NCBI RefSeq assembly: GCF_040115645.1
Contig: NC_089574.1
Span: forward strand, 2,418,001 to 2,482,000
From: Euwallacea fornicatus
Lineage: Eukaryota > Arthropoda > Insecta > Coleoptera > Curculionidae
Direction of reading: 5' to 3'
Length of the DNA: 64,000 nucleotides
Below the pieces are notes generated by a model that saw only the letters and a program-made list of their open reading frames with translations, did no database searches and had not been told where the DNA came from. The position numbers were made by a program, and so were the translations under genes. Numbering within the stretch: the first letter of the stretch is position 1; each line of letters begins with the position of its first letter. Below, piece by piece: positions 1 to 12,070 of the stretch.

Positions 1-3000
1 TCGAATGAATAGAAGTCGAAATTAGGCCCCGTTACTGAGGCGAAAAGAAAAGGGACGTCGCCGAAACAGATCTATTTTATTTTTTCTTCCTGATACAATT
101 TGCATCGTCTGAGAATCACTTAGAGCGTAGAAAGCGTCTCCGCGTGGTGTATCTCCACACCGCTTTTATTGGGGCATTATCATTTTATTGACTTCAAATA
201 GCTTGTAAAACGCAGAGCTTCGAGTCAAGAGCGAGCGCGGGAAACCATTCGCTCTAAACAGCCTAATTCAGGAGACAGTGATGGCTTGTAATCGCCGTCG
301 GAGTTTCCCTCCAGCAAACAGGTGGATTTGTTCAATTTATTATGGAACCGACAAAGAAACATCTGCTACCTTGCCATAAGCTACGCCATCGAAATCTTCT
401 ACTAAGTATTACGAGCGAATGACGTTTGCCTTAAATGCACTTAGGATGCACTTGCATTTGCACATAAAAGATAATTAATCAATGCAGTCTTGCAACATCC
501 TATGGTGGCCCAGCGATTTTTCGCATCTTAAAAATGAAATATTGCTACTCCCATTTGGGTTCTTGAATGGTGAATGTGATTGTATGGCCATGCAATATGC
601 TTGTTTAAGAGGCGAGATACCATCTCATCAAGATTGAATTAAACAGCTTTTTTCGTCTGCATGAGCGAAAAATATCAACCATAGTTTCCATGTACCGTAA
701 ATCTTTCTTTGAATATCAAATTCGCCAACCTCTTGCCATACATGCAGTAAATATTTGATTAACCGCTTCTGCTTGTTCCCAATATTGCTCATAAGCTTGA
801 TATTGAAAGACAGAATTTTCTCCCATCGCCCATACATTTTCATCTACGGTGATAAGGAAATCGGCACTTTAGGGAACTGCAGATGGAAGAACACCCAAAT
901 AGATGTTATGAACGATCAAAAATTGATATTATTGATATGAAAGCCCGCTGGGTAATAAAATGGCAGTGCTAGAATGATAACACTTAACAGTTTGACTTTC
1001 ATTATGGGGCATTTGGTGGTACCTCTTAAACGATCACTTATATGCAGGTTGTTAATTAAATATGCAGGCAAATTTCAAGGGGTACTTTTTGAAGAATTTC
1101 ACGATAAAAGTTCATATTAACACAGGTCGGCACGGGCCCAAGATGTCGAAATACGGGATATTCAAATTAAAATCTTAAATTCAATTTTTTATTATGTTTT
1201 TGGATAATAACAGGGCATTCTTTAAAAAATTTTCCCCAACCATGAAAGTTTTGAGAGACACTCAAATGTTTACTTAGTTTTTGATTGGTAGTATTTTCCG
1301 CGAAAAACCGTCGTTCTGAAAACAAAGGATTCGAAATTTGACCTTTTACCACCAAAATAACAAAATCCTCGCTATAATTTATCTCCAAAGCGGATGCACA
1401 ACTCACTAGAAAACAATGCAGTGCATGTTTCCATAGCACCAAATCAGATAATTTATTGATAGTGAATTTTAAAACTTGACAGTGATGGTCAAAACTCTGA
1501 ATTTCACATGTTTTTTTTTTTTAATTGTCTAATGTGAGTTTTTGAGTAATAAATTGTGTGTTATGTTTAAAATGATTCAACCCACGAATGCAGAAATGGC
1601 AGACGTACATATTGTCTGCGAAACGGTTCAAGTTGACAGACGAAAGTATCAAGGACGATTTTCCCGTCGAGGGTCTCCAACCATTCCAATTTGCAGGTCG
1701 GCCATTTATGCATCGGAAAATAGGCCCCTTTCAAATACAACCCACACTCACTAATTTTAAAAAATACTCGTAAAATTCAGGTTTTGGCCACCATTGTCGA
1801 GCCTTTAAAATTCGCTCTGTTTCTATATAGTCACTATATGTTTGAATTTTACTGCTTTGGAAACCTGTGCAGTGTTTTCTCCACTTTATCACTATAATAT
1901 TCATGTTGTGAATATATTTTAATATTGTACTTCCCTTAGCCCAAATTGTTCCAAATTTCAGCATCAATTAAACAGACCTCATTTATCTCTTTTGGAACAG
2001 AAGTAAATCTGGATGTGCCATCACTAATTTCCATGATAAAGTTGTTTGTCAAACCTCTCTTGAAAGAAGTACGTTTGGGTCTTGTTGCAGATTTTTCCAT
2101 TGGTAACATGGCCTGACTGTTTTGTAAAATTTTGTTTCCAAATGGAAAAGGAGCATCGTGTCCATCATCACCAACCATTATTTCGCCAGTGACGCAATTC
2201 TGAAACTGACCTCTGAAGAATGGACTTGCGTAGATCCTTTAGATCCCTATTTTGATCTTCTTTTTTTCAATAAAGTTCCGAACCAATCAAGCACATTTTT
2301 CTTGGCCCCCCATTTCCCCCTGGGCTCTTGAACGTGATTACTGAAGGTGACATTGATGATTTTGGGCCCAGAATAGTGACCCTGATTTCCTTCGAATTTC
2401 CTTATAATAACCTATAGTGAATTTTCCAGTGCTTTAATACGCTGTTAGCGTTCAACATCCGGCGTACTAAAAAATCTATTGCCACATTCTTTGCTTGAAC
2501 TGCGGCGAATAACACCAGATGAAAAGCGATTAAAAAAAAGTCCAAAGTTATTCACATCTTTATCATTTTGATAAAAACCTTGTAAGTCCACTTAACTTCG
2601 CTGTCTAGCTACCCGTAGGTAGAAAGACTAAAAGCTACAAAGTTTTCTAAGTGTTCCTGCTGGTCTTTTGAACATGGTCACAAAAGAGGCCAGTTTAGCG
2701 ATGTTCTTCTGGAAGACTGGGAAGCAAAGGAGCTGGTTGAGAACGACCAAATTGGCCTTCGGATTGCTCTTTTGTGCACTAACTACATTACGCCTGGTGT
2801 ATTTCACATTTACTTCTGTAGAGATTAATAATGTTATTAAAATAGTGATCATGTCTTTGTAGTGTGAAATCTGTAATACTGACCGTCCTCAGATTGCATG
2901 TGTGCTCATAATACATATACCCGTAATTACAATAATTGATATGGTCATAGGTGTTAGCAAACATTATGAATATGATCCAGAAATGCGTTCCGAAGCACAG

Positions 3001-5419
3001 AAAAACATCGATATTTGAAGTATGCTGGCAAAACTAATTTCCCAAACAGTCACGAAAAACAATCTTCGTCCGATTTTTGAACCCACGCATAATTAAAATT
3101 AAATTTAAAATTCTAAAAATACAAATAGTTTTTGGTTCCAGTGTCGAGAGATGTTGTCTAGAACTAAAATGCGCTCAAAAATAGACATGAAGAAACTTTA
3201 CTATTTCCCATCTTGAGTAACGCCCCTTCGATATTTCCTTTGGAAAACTTATTTTTAAATTCTTAAATTCCATGCCGCCAGGGTGTGTTCGTCTAGACGC
3301 TTCTCACCAATCCAGATTAAGTTTGTTAATAAACCGAAGCAGCGTTGCCTTTGCGCACAGAGGAAAGAGCCCGAAATTTCCAAAAATGAAAGCGCAAAGT
3401 TTCAAAAACTTTCCCCTCGCATGGTGTGCGAACTAAAACCTTCCAGTTTTTTGGCACAAATTTTGGCTCGAGATTTTACAAAGTTTGTCCAGATAACTTA
3501 AAAATAAATTTCTTTCCGTGTAAAACGGCAGAAAAGTTTCTTTTCCGTGTAGACAGCCGATGATCATTGCCCTTGGGCTATAAATACTCCGTTAATTATA
3601 CCATTCAGACGACAAATGCGTATGTGAGATGCTATTGGCAGTACAGTATTATCAGCGCTATGAAATATTCTCGTTTTGAGCGCCATCCAAAGCGTAACTT
3701 GGCATTTGGTCATTTCAGACACAACATTATCATAATTTCTAATTTTGATTGTCAGGGGGCGCGCCAAAAATATTTCACTAACAAGCTCAGTGGGATTTCA
3801 GAGATGTTTTCGCTTCTTATTAGTACACTTTCTTGAGCTTGTGCCATAAGCACACTTAATTGACCGTTTTCAAACAGTTTTTCATTAAGCAAAGCACACA
3901 GGAATTAGTACTCAAATGGTTTGAAATGTGTGTTTACCGAACTTGCCTCAGCAAATATTGAAAACGAAGGTCTTTTAGCTTTGTCAAGTACTTGTTAATT
4001 ACTTAACCAATAGAATATTAAACAGATGCCACTAAATTACTTCAATTCGATGTTAATTAATTGGTTTTGACTTCGCACTTTAAATAAATAGTTAAGCTTT
4101 TTATAACAACTTTAATAGAGTGGCAAAAGTATTGCGATGTGTGGCCAAACAAGGTACTGCAATAAATTCGCGCACTAGCCGTAGGAAATTCGCTCTCTTC
4201 TTCAGACCATTTTCGGTAAATCCAGCAGAGCAAAATGAGCCGACTTGGACTGCTGTGGGAAATTTTTGAAAATTGTAAATATTTCCCGACCCTTTAAGGC
4301 CACAATCCAATAGTTGGCTTCCTGACGATCCGTCCACAATTCCGGTGAATACTAACAAAGGCGGCAAGATAACAAACGAATCAGGCGCTCGACATTGACT
4401 GCAGCGGTAGCTGAAACGGACGGTGTATTTATTCGCTCTTTTCGCAGTGGTGGGGAGCAGCGCATCGGCGCACACTAAACGTGACGTCGCACGTTTCTCT
4501 GTTTGGACAGATTGCTCTTCTTAATTCCTGTTTGACTTAACCAGCGAATTTCAAAGTGAATAAAAACTTGTTAAATTCTAATTTGCCCTAAGGAAGATTG
4601 AGTCTATAATTATGTCCGAAACTGCAGCCTCGCAATTAATAAACTCATAGGTTTATTCGTTCCAGGGGAGAGAGAAGTCCCGTATTCACTTAGGATTACC
4701 GGAGATTACTTAGTGCACATGCAAATAGGAATCGATGTCAATTTAGCAAGAAAGCTTCATCCTGTGATTTGTCGCTTTGTTTGTTTTGATGACGCATATT
4801 CCTACTCTTCCTTCAATCGATTTTGTGACAGACTAAGTGGCCTAGTCAAATGACTAAGTTTAACATTTCGTCCTCCTCGTGCCAATTGGGAAATCTGAAA
4901 GGTCTTCGAGAAAATATCGTCAAAATGATAATTTCTCGAGCCTGTTTATTCATACGTCGTTTTAAAGAAGCCGGGCGGGTGGCCACAAGATACGCAAGGG
5001 TGAAATTCAATCCCTCATTCCCGCTGCCGATGCGTCAGTCTAAATTGACACCAATTACCAGTAAAACTCCCTGCTTTAAGCTCCCCTTGCTTTTTGCAAA
5101 CAGCATCACGAAAATGAGCTAATACACTCAGTGGCTCCCCCTCACCGCCGAAAAACGTCGATCAAGCAAACGCGCCACCCATCACTTATACCCATGGGGA
5201 GTTATATCTGGAAACCTTGCGAGTCAAGTTTTGCTGCTTAAGTTCTATAATTCAATAGTATTTTCTATTAGGTTTGCGCCACGGCTTGAACTGGCCTTTA
5301 ATCGCATTATTTATCAGTTACTTCGGGAAATGTTGGGCAATGGAGTAGACACATCGAAAACTGTTCTCAATGGGACGAGGGCGAGAAAAGGGTTAAGAAT
5401 AGTAGGAAGGACTACTTAC
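1..5419 (-). other. hth intron after exon 6 (5' part only)
   Basis: No exon of hth and no recognised transposon was found in this stretch. The longest open frame (minus strand, 4101-4475, 124 codons) has no recognisable motif. It sits in a locally less AT-rich block (about 4100-4520) that could equally be conserved non-coding sequence. The linker and homeodomain exons should lie further left, outside the window. Confidence 0.7.
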
Positions 5420-5614
5420 GACATCAGGCGTACTGGCTCCATCTGTGTGTGAGGTGGAGTCTGCGTTGCTTCTAGTACCGCCATCCCCGTTCGTGGATCC
5501 CGTCAGTTCGGGTGGTTTGCCGCTGTCCCTTTCGTCTATCACAAGATCTATTGGCATTTTACCTTTCAGGCAACTAATATACCTGTGGCAGAAGTTGTCA
5601 CACAGTTCGTGAAC
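5420..5614 (-). CDS. hth: hth coding exon 6: end of MEIS domain and Ser/Thr-rich linker
   Basis: Sixty-five codons, phase 0 at both ends. The exon starts VHELCDNFCHRYISCLKGK, continues MPIDLVIDERD (end of the MEIS/PKNOX N-terminal domain) and runs into a linker ending in RSNADSTSHTDGASTPDV, as in Drosophila Hth. The acceptor is ATTCCAG at 5615-5621 and the donor is GTC|GTAAGTAG at 5419. In Drosophila the next residues are RPPSS, encoded by a further exon not found in this window. If the donor is not used, the frame adds only VVSSPSYYS and stops at 5393, which would give a homeodomain-less protein. The linker has a few extra residues (ELTGSTNGDGGT) relative to my memory of Drosophila. Confidence 0.98.
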
Positions 5615-6159
5615 CTGGAATAACAATAATCGAGATTAAAACCCTATGAGGGGACAGCTGTGGCGTGAAATGTGTGATGGCTCCCTAGGGGCATCTGTTG
5701 GCAGCAAAATGAACTTACAACCCACCCCACCCCTGATTATTTTGTGTTTTACTTTGAGGGTTAGTGCGCTTGCTTTTAAACATCAATTCTTGATAAAACT
5801 TTGCCAGCCAACTTTCACCTAATAAGCCGTTCAAAGTAAACGCTATTGTTCCTTCACCGACATACAGGGTGAAATGCATAAAATTTTCTGTTAAAATACA
5901 AAATTTCCACTCAGTGAAATTTGTGGCAGTGATAATTTTTAACTTTTCTCTCCGAAAAATGGATCCGAAAACTGCATTGACACCAGAATCAATAGCACAT
6001 GTTGGTTTTCCTCGTCACATTTACATAAGAAAAAACTTATTCTGCTGACCTTTTCCGTGATCAGTTGATTGTTTATATCAATGGCTAGTGATTCTCTTGA
6101 GGATTCTCTATTACATAAACGTATCATTAAAAATACATTCGACAACATTGTTGTCCTGT

Positions 6160-6230
6160 CTGTACATTATATAAATATAATGTACTGATATATATATGTA
6201 ATATAAAAATATTATATATAATATTTGCTT
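6160..6230. repeat. AT-only low-complexity patch with palindrome
   Basis: This is nearly pure A/T sequence with TA runs. It includes a 20-bp self-complementary stretch near 6207-6226 (AAATATTATATATAATATTT). Low-complexity slippage explains it; I see no transposon features. Confidence 0.6.
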
Positions 6231-8084
6231 CATTGAAGTACGTAATGTTTAAATACACGTGTTTACTAGAAACATGCTTCATTAAAAATAATGAACTGGA
6301 CGTGTCACAAAAAAATTAGCTCCCGTATGAAATAATTAGTACATATAAAATATCATTCTCCGGTGCAAAAACTGACTATTCAAACATTGGAATTCAATGC
6401 ATAAGGTGACCATTTGGTATGTTCGAAGGAATGTTAACTAATTTACTCCGGTCCTGGAATTTATTAATCCAATATTCGTATACCTACGTGATGATCATAA
6501 GCAATAAGGATCACTCTTAAAACATTTCAATTAACTTACTTTGAACAATATAGATGTAGTGTCAAGTTGCTCCCAATCAACTTTACTTCCAGTAATTAGG
6601 CATTAAAGCAATTCGGACCCCTTGACGTGTGTATGCAGGGCACCAGGCATAACTCTTGTTTGAGCTTAAGTTAATCCTGGTTAATTCTTTTTCGGGTATT
6701 GACCCTAATTAGGCAGGGTGGAGGATAAGAAACGTTATAGTATGCGATTTAGGCAGTGATTTCCAGGACATTTCTCATTAAAATTGTCTAAGTAAGGTTT
6801 GAACGTTTTTTTGATAATTCAGAGACTTGCCGTATCTTCAGCATTCTGGCAATCATATGCAGGACCTAAACGTTGAATTATCTCCGTTCCCATCGGGGAG
6901 ATTACCTTGGAACGTGTGTACAGAGAATATTCGTTTCAAGTCAAAACTTTTTTCACGAGGTTTTTCAAACCTTTATTGGCTTTCCTAGTACTCTGGTTGA
7001 TTTCAAAGTTTTTTTAAAGACTATTTAGACATAACTTTACACAAAATTATCGAAGTAAAATAGAGATTTATACTAAAAAGTACCTCCAACTTCCAACAAT
7101 TCAGCTAATACTAGAAGCAAGTAAAGCTGCTTCTGGAATTGCTAAACTTTCCGAACTTATTGAGGGTAAGTAGATTATAATAATATTCTCCGTTTCCATA
7201 AAAGTTATATTCAGATAAAGAGTTTGAGACCGGGTATACTATCTAACGTTTTAGCAGCATGCGTTATAACCGAAACTGTTATTAAAACCTGCAACAATGT
7301 GGACTTATGACCTCTGAACTATCTGCGTTTTAGTATTTTTCAACCACAATAAAACAGACGCGTTCATAATAGGCCCTTGAGATAGTCTGTGAATTCAAAG
7401 AAAGCATCATGAAAATCATCACTCACTAAAAGTCAATGGCCCAATGGAGCTCACATATAAAGATCATCATCGAACACATTCAGAACTTACCGAAAAAAAT
7501 AGAGGTGTGAAAGGGTGTTGAATAAGTCTTCTACAGCCTCGCGTAACAATATTGACCCTACACTTTCAACAATATTTCCAAATTATGCTCATGTGCCGTG
7601 CTATTTGTATCAAGAAATAATCCTTGAACCGTGCTCATCCATGACAATTCCGTGTGAGAACTAGGCCTTCGTCATAAAAGAATTGCATTGGAAACGCATA
7701 GTGGGCTGTCATATGTAGATAGAATGCAAGTCATGCCAACCTGAGAACCCATCAAGTTGCTAACCTTTGCCTGACCTCTAGTCTCTTCACATGATCGCGC
7801 AATCATGTTTTATTGAAGACGATAGGAGAAAAAACGAAATCAATTTTGAAACGCATTCATATGTGAGAAGAGTAGATGGGACTGATGGATATTTGGATGT
7901 ATGTAAACTAAGGAAAGGAGGGAATGGTTAATCCAACAAATCAATGTTAAAAATAATAAACAGGTGTTTGTGTGTTATGAATGAGAGACAGTCGTAGGAT
8001 ATTTGCATTTAGCCTATATACTGTGTGGCTATTTAAAAACTTAAGATTCCATTAAGTACAAATTGAGGAAGGATACCGAAATGG

Positions 8085-9265
8085 GGTTTTTGAAGATCTC
8101 AAAAGTGGGGAAACATTTTTGGCAGCAGCAATCTTAATATTACGCATACACCTTCACCTCTAGCGACCCTAATTCCAAAATCTTAAACGGCTCCCTACCT
8201 CAATATATATCTCATATTAAAGGGAATTTAAAAAGCACTATTTTGATATAAACAATATTAAATTTGACTAAGTTGTTTGCGAGAAATTTGTGAAAAACTA
8301 ATTGCAACTTTCTAATTCAATTTTCTAATATTGATCTCGGTGTCATTTAGATAAAGATAAGAAGTATTCTAAAAAAAATAGTAACTTAAAAATTAATGTT
8401 TTCAATGTTCAAATACTATTCTATTATTTTCTAAATAAGTGCATAATCTTTTTTCAACCTGTACTTTAACTTTTCTGATAGTTTCTCTTATAATTTTGCA
8501 ACATTTTGCAGGTATTCGATTTTTCTAATCATTAATAATCCGAAGTACCGTTTTGGAAATATACGGAATTAACGGTACAGCAAGGAAAAAATAATGCGGC
8601 GTTAGATCAGAAGATATTGTTGGCCATTCTATTGCATTTCTCCTGCCAATCCTCCACAAGTTTGTAATTTTTTTAAATTTTGTGCACTGAATCTAATAAA
8701 ATTCGATTTCATGGGATGCTATTCTCAGTGATGTACTTGATCTGGCTACGATATGTTTTAGCACTTCGATCTGAGTAGCTTCATCTAACACCCTGTGACC
8801 ACTTCGTTTTACACGTACTACAGATCCAGTCATTCAAAATGTTTTCAATAGCTAAATGACGTAAACGTGCGATACATATTTGTCGGGATGTTTCTCATTG
8901 AATCCTGCGACAGTTTGCCTGGGAGATTTATTATTCGCTCTATAAATTAATACAATTTCGACTCTTTCTATGGAAAAAAATATTTTTAATATACTAACAT
9001 TTTAATAAGTGCGGTAACTTATTTGTCAGTCATTAAACAATAATATTTAAATCTAACTGGGTTGTAGTAAGTTTGTTTATTCTGTTAAAGAATCTTTATC
9101 AATTTTAAGATTATTTATATCAAAATTTTAAATGTGCTTTAACGTGAGGTACATATCGAGATAAGCTGCCTTTCAAGACTTTGAAATTGTGATAGTTGAC
9201 GGGGTGTGTGTAATATTAACATTGCTGCTGAGAAAACTGGTTTCTCTCACAATCTTTGAGATCCC
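8085..9265 (-). mobile_element. degenerate DUF4817-type (IS630-Tc1-mariner) element with ~250-bp inverted repeats
   Basis: The left arm (about 8095-8330) and the reverse complement of the right arm (about 9020-9263) share long aligned tracts, for example GATCTCAAA, CAGCAGCAATSTTAATATTAC and TTTTGATATAAAYAAT. Between them lies a decayed minus-strand transposase. The long terminal inverted repeats and the transposase type agree with two other elements in this window (24.5 and 35.2 kb). Exact ends and target duplication could not be fixed. Confidence 0.8.
8580..8970 (-). pseudogene. transposase remnant, internally deleted
   Basis: From about 8968 the minus strand reads MERVEIVLIYRANN, then a helix-turn-helix-like stretch (NEKHPDKYVSHVYV). 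A frame change leads to TGSVVRVKRSGHRVLDEATQ and IEVLKHIVARSSTS, the typical N-terminal layout of insect DUF4817-type transposases (GSV..KKRSGRPR.LDE.TQIEVL). It then jumps directly to IEWPTISSDLTPHYFF, a decayed form of the C-terminal WP.RSPDLTPLDFF motif. Most of the catalytic core is therefore missing. It has frameshifts and cannot be functional. Confidence 0.78.
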
Positions 9266-9559
9266 CGCAAATCACTTTTCAGTACTTCTTTTCGTTTTGA
9301 ACCTATTGGCATTGGTGAATTTTTAAATAAACACACTATATAAAAAGTCTTTATTTACAGAGAAATAAGCAGTCGACCATTTGGTACGCCTTTGTGACAA
9401 CACTACATAAATAATCGTTCATAAAACGCAAAAAACTGAAAAAATAATTTGGTAATACTCCAATGGGGTAGTTGAATGGAAAAGAGTATGACTGTCGGTT
9501 GCCTTCTAAGATAAAAGGGGTTCAGATTAGTTTAGGTTGGACAATGTTCTAGTTGTGAC

Positions 9560-10900
9560 GGTTGTATTTCCAGGTTGTCCCAATGTGTGCGCAACGTTAC
9601 AATAACTGATTGGAAGCCTTATCTTTGTAGTCTTGTTGCAACCTGTACGGATGTTTGTATGTCTTGTTTAGCTTTTCCTGTTGCCCTCAGTATGTGTCCG
9701 CGGCCTAATAACGGTCTACATTTAGATTTCTACTGCCGTTCTTGTGCTGATCGCTTTACCTCAACACGCCAGTGACCGACTCAGTTAGCGACCATTTCAG
9801 AATGAAAGTTGGTTTTTAGTGGATTTGGTGTCCATTCACAGGAACATGTCTTTTTATCCCCCTCTCACTCCTCCCGTTAACCCGTCGTTAAAAGGCATTC
9901 TTCGGCCGCGGAGAAATTTGTCCTAGTGCCCATGACGATGCATATTATTCTGTTGTTGTTGTTGTTTTTTTTTTAGTGAAGATTAGCTGGATATATTCAT
10001 GCATGTGTCTCCGACCCTGTCCGTGTCGGTTTTGTTTAAATTCAGTTTGTCAACATTGCGCTTTACAGAGGGCATAAATTGCGTTCGCAAGAGGTCAATG
10101 TCAAAGGTCGCAGCCATATGATCTGATCCAAGTACGTCGGTCAAGCTCACCTTGCGTATCTTATTCGTAGTATTCCTCGTATGAAACAAGACATCCGGCG
10201 CGTCGGAACCGAATTCTCGGGCATCGCAAACGTCGGAGGTGTACGTTGCTCAATAATGCATTTAACAATATTTGTAAATAATACGCATGTTAACGAATGC
10301 ACGTAAGCTCGTAATTGGCGAACGGAATGAATTATCGTCCTTAAGCCGATATAAAAAGGCGAATACACGCAATTTCAAGTTGAGTATATTCGTACTTATA
10401 TTAATATCCGAAAGAAAAATAGTACCTACTTTGCATACATGTTGGGTCATCGGACAGAGGCTGAGGCTGAAGAGTAAAACTAATCTCCAAGATGGCCGTC
10501 GACCATCGAAGGAGACGGCGGCTGGAGTAACCGGTTATGTGCATTTGCCTTGTAACAAGATTATAATATCGCATCGTAGAGAGAGATGAACCGCTCGATA
10601 GTGTCCCCTTTTAGCAATTTAAATGTGGTTGCGAATGCAAAACGATGCGATGGCCATCCGGTCTGGGACGATCCGCGATCGGACCGCATTCTGGCGTTTC
10701 TGCTGCCGCGCAATTTCCATATTTTTACATGTCGGCGTTTAATACGAGGAATTTGAGACGGGACCCGCGGGACAATCCACCAACTGTAACACGAGCACTG
10801 CATTGTGCCGATGTCGCTAGTTGTGTTATTGATCTCTCTCAGCCATTCGCCTTCTCGCCTAATTAGGAAAAGTCTACATTACCATCTCAGAATTCGCCTG
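9560..10900. other. less AT-rich intronic block, function unknown
   Basis: The sequence here is visibly richer in G, C and CpG than its surroundings. Open frames of 60-100 codons lie on both strands (for example 10287-10589 plus, 10561-10803 minus), but none has a recognisable motif, and they overlap in conflicting frames. A (TTG)n run followed by a T tract lies at about 9950-9975. A conserved non-coding regulatory region is possible but not shown. Confidence 0.3.
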
Positions 10901-11218
10901 GTTTAGGTGGAAGACGACATTCCCCTAACTACGGCTTACAATTAACGCTCGAGGAATGCCCAGTAATTCTTTAATAAATGTTATTTATTCGAAAACCCAA
11001 CTGGTTAGTTTGCACCGCATGCAGCGTGCAATGGCACATTTTGCATTTAAAAACATTGCACGTCAATATTTTCCTTGCCGTTTCGAAGATATTTCGCAAA
11101 AAGCTCGTTACGACCGTTTCTTTTAGATATAACATAAATCTACTTGTAAATCAATTGCGATTTCAGTTTTCTTTGAATTGATTTCCATCTGATAAACTTA
11201 TTCAAATGTACACATCAA

Positions 11219-12070
11219 CCTCTGGGCGATTTCAAATTGGCCATTACCGAGCCAATAAAGGAACATTATTGAACGCGCCTGACCCATAACAATTTTCAAC
11301 TTTAATGCCTTCGAATTGCAACGTACAAATTCGCTTTGGTAAGAAGTCGCATGTGGACTTCTTATTTTTGTGCGGCTGCCTCGGCAGAGGAGCTCCAGAC
11401 GAGGGAAACTTCTCCAGGTTTTGGGAGAACACAGGTTTGAGGATTTTTAGGAAACTGCGCTGACCAGTCACAAAGTTGTCCTAAAACAGACAGTTTTTGC
11501 TGCTATTAATAATATTTTGAATTCGGAAAATTGCAGCACTCTTTCGGCAATGCAGGTTTTTCTGGATTAACTCAAAAACGGGAAAATCTTAAAATCCTTT
11601 TCGAAACTGCACCGAGCAGGCCATTAAATTGCCTTCAACTTTTTCCATTTAACCATTGTTCTATACCTTATAGTTCTCAAGAGACCCATACGTGTAAGCT
11701 CAATTTAGACCACTCTCTATGAACTCACATACAAGAAAGTCGCATATACTTGCAATTTGTTTCCAGCAGGAAGGGTTTTGCTGCAAAAGACGTTTCTTTG
11801 TTAACAAATCTTTTGTGTTTTTACCTTACAATATATTTATTAAGCTCTGGGCGATTTCAAATTGGCCGTTACCAAACCAATAAAGGAACATTATTGAACG
11901 CGTCCGGCCCATAATAATTTGCAGCCTTCATTCCTTCGAAATGCAACGTACAAATTTGCTTTGGAAAAGGTTCGGTGTTGACCAATAATGATTTCGAAAT
12001 GGCCACGCGATGCTGTTTTGGAATTTCAAGGTTTTTCGTTTTTGAGTCAATTTCGAAAGCCTAAAAACGT
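11219..12070. repeat. duplicated repeat cluster with an inverted segment
   Basis: A segment of about 125 bp at 11219-11344 recurs in the same direction at 11844-11970 (shared CTCTGGGCGATTTCAAATTGG, CAATAAAGGAACATTATTGA and YTTCGAAWTGCAACGTACAAA). Between them, 11548-11625 matches the reverse complement of about 11999-12060 (shared ACTCAAAAACG and GGCCATT). The arrangement looks like copies of a short non-autonomous or foldback repeat. There is no coding content. Confidence 0.75.

Noticed and set aside
1936..2178. Minus-strand frame MVGDDGHDAPFPFGNK, faintly like the GD.AFPL motif of Harbinger transposases
   Set aside because: Only a few residues agree, and no other Harbinger motif or terminal repeat was found nearby.
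4101..4475. 124-codon minus-strand open frame, the longest in the window
   Set aside because: No recognisable motif, no splice or homology support, and it lies inside an hth intron; left as unexplained sequence.
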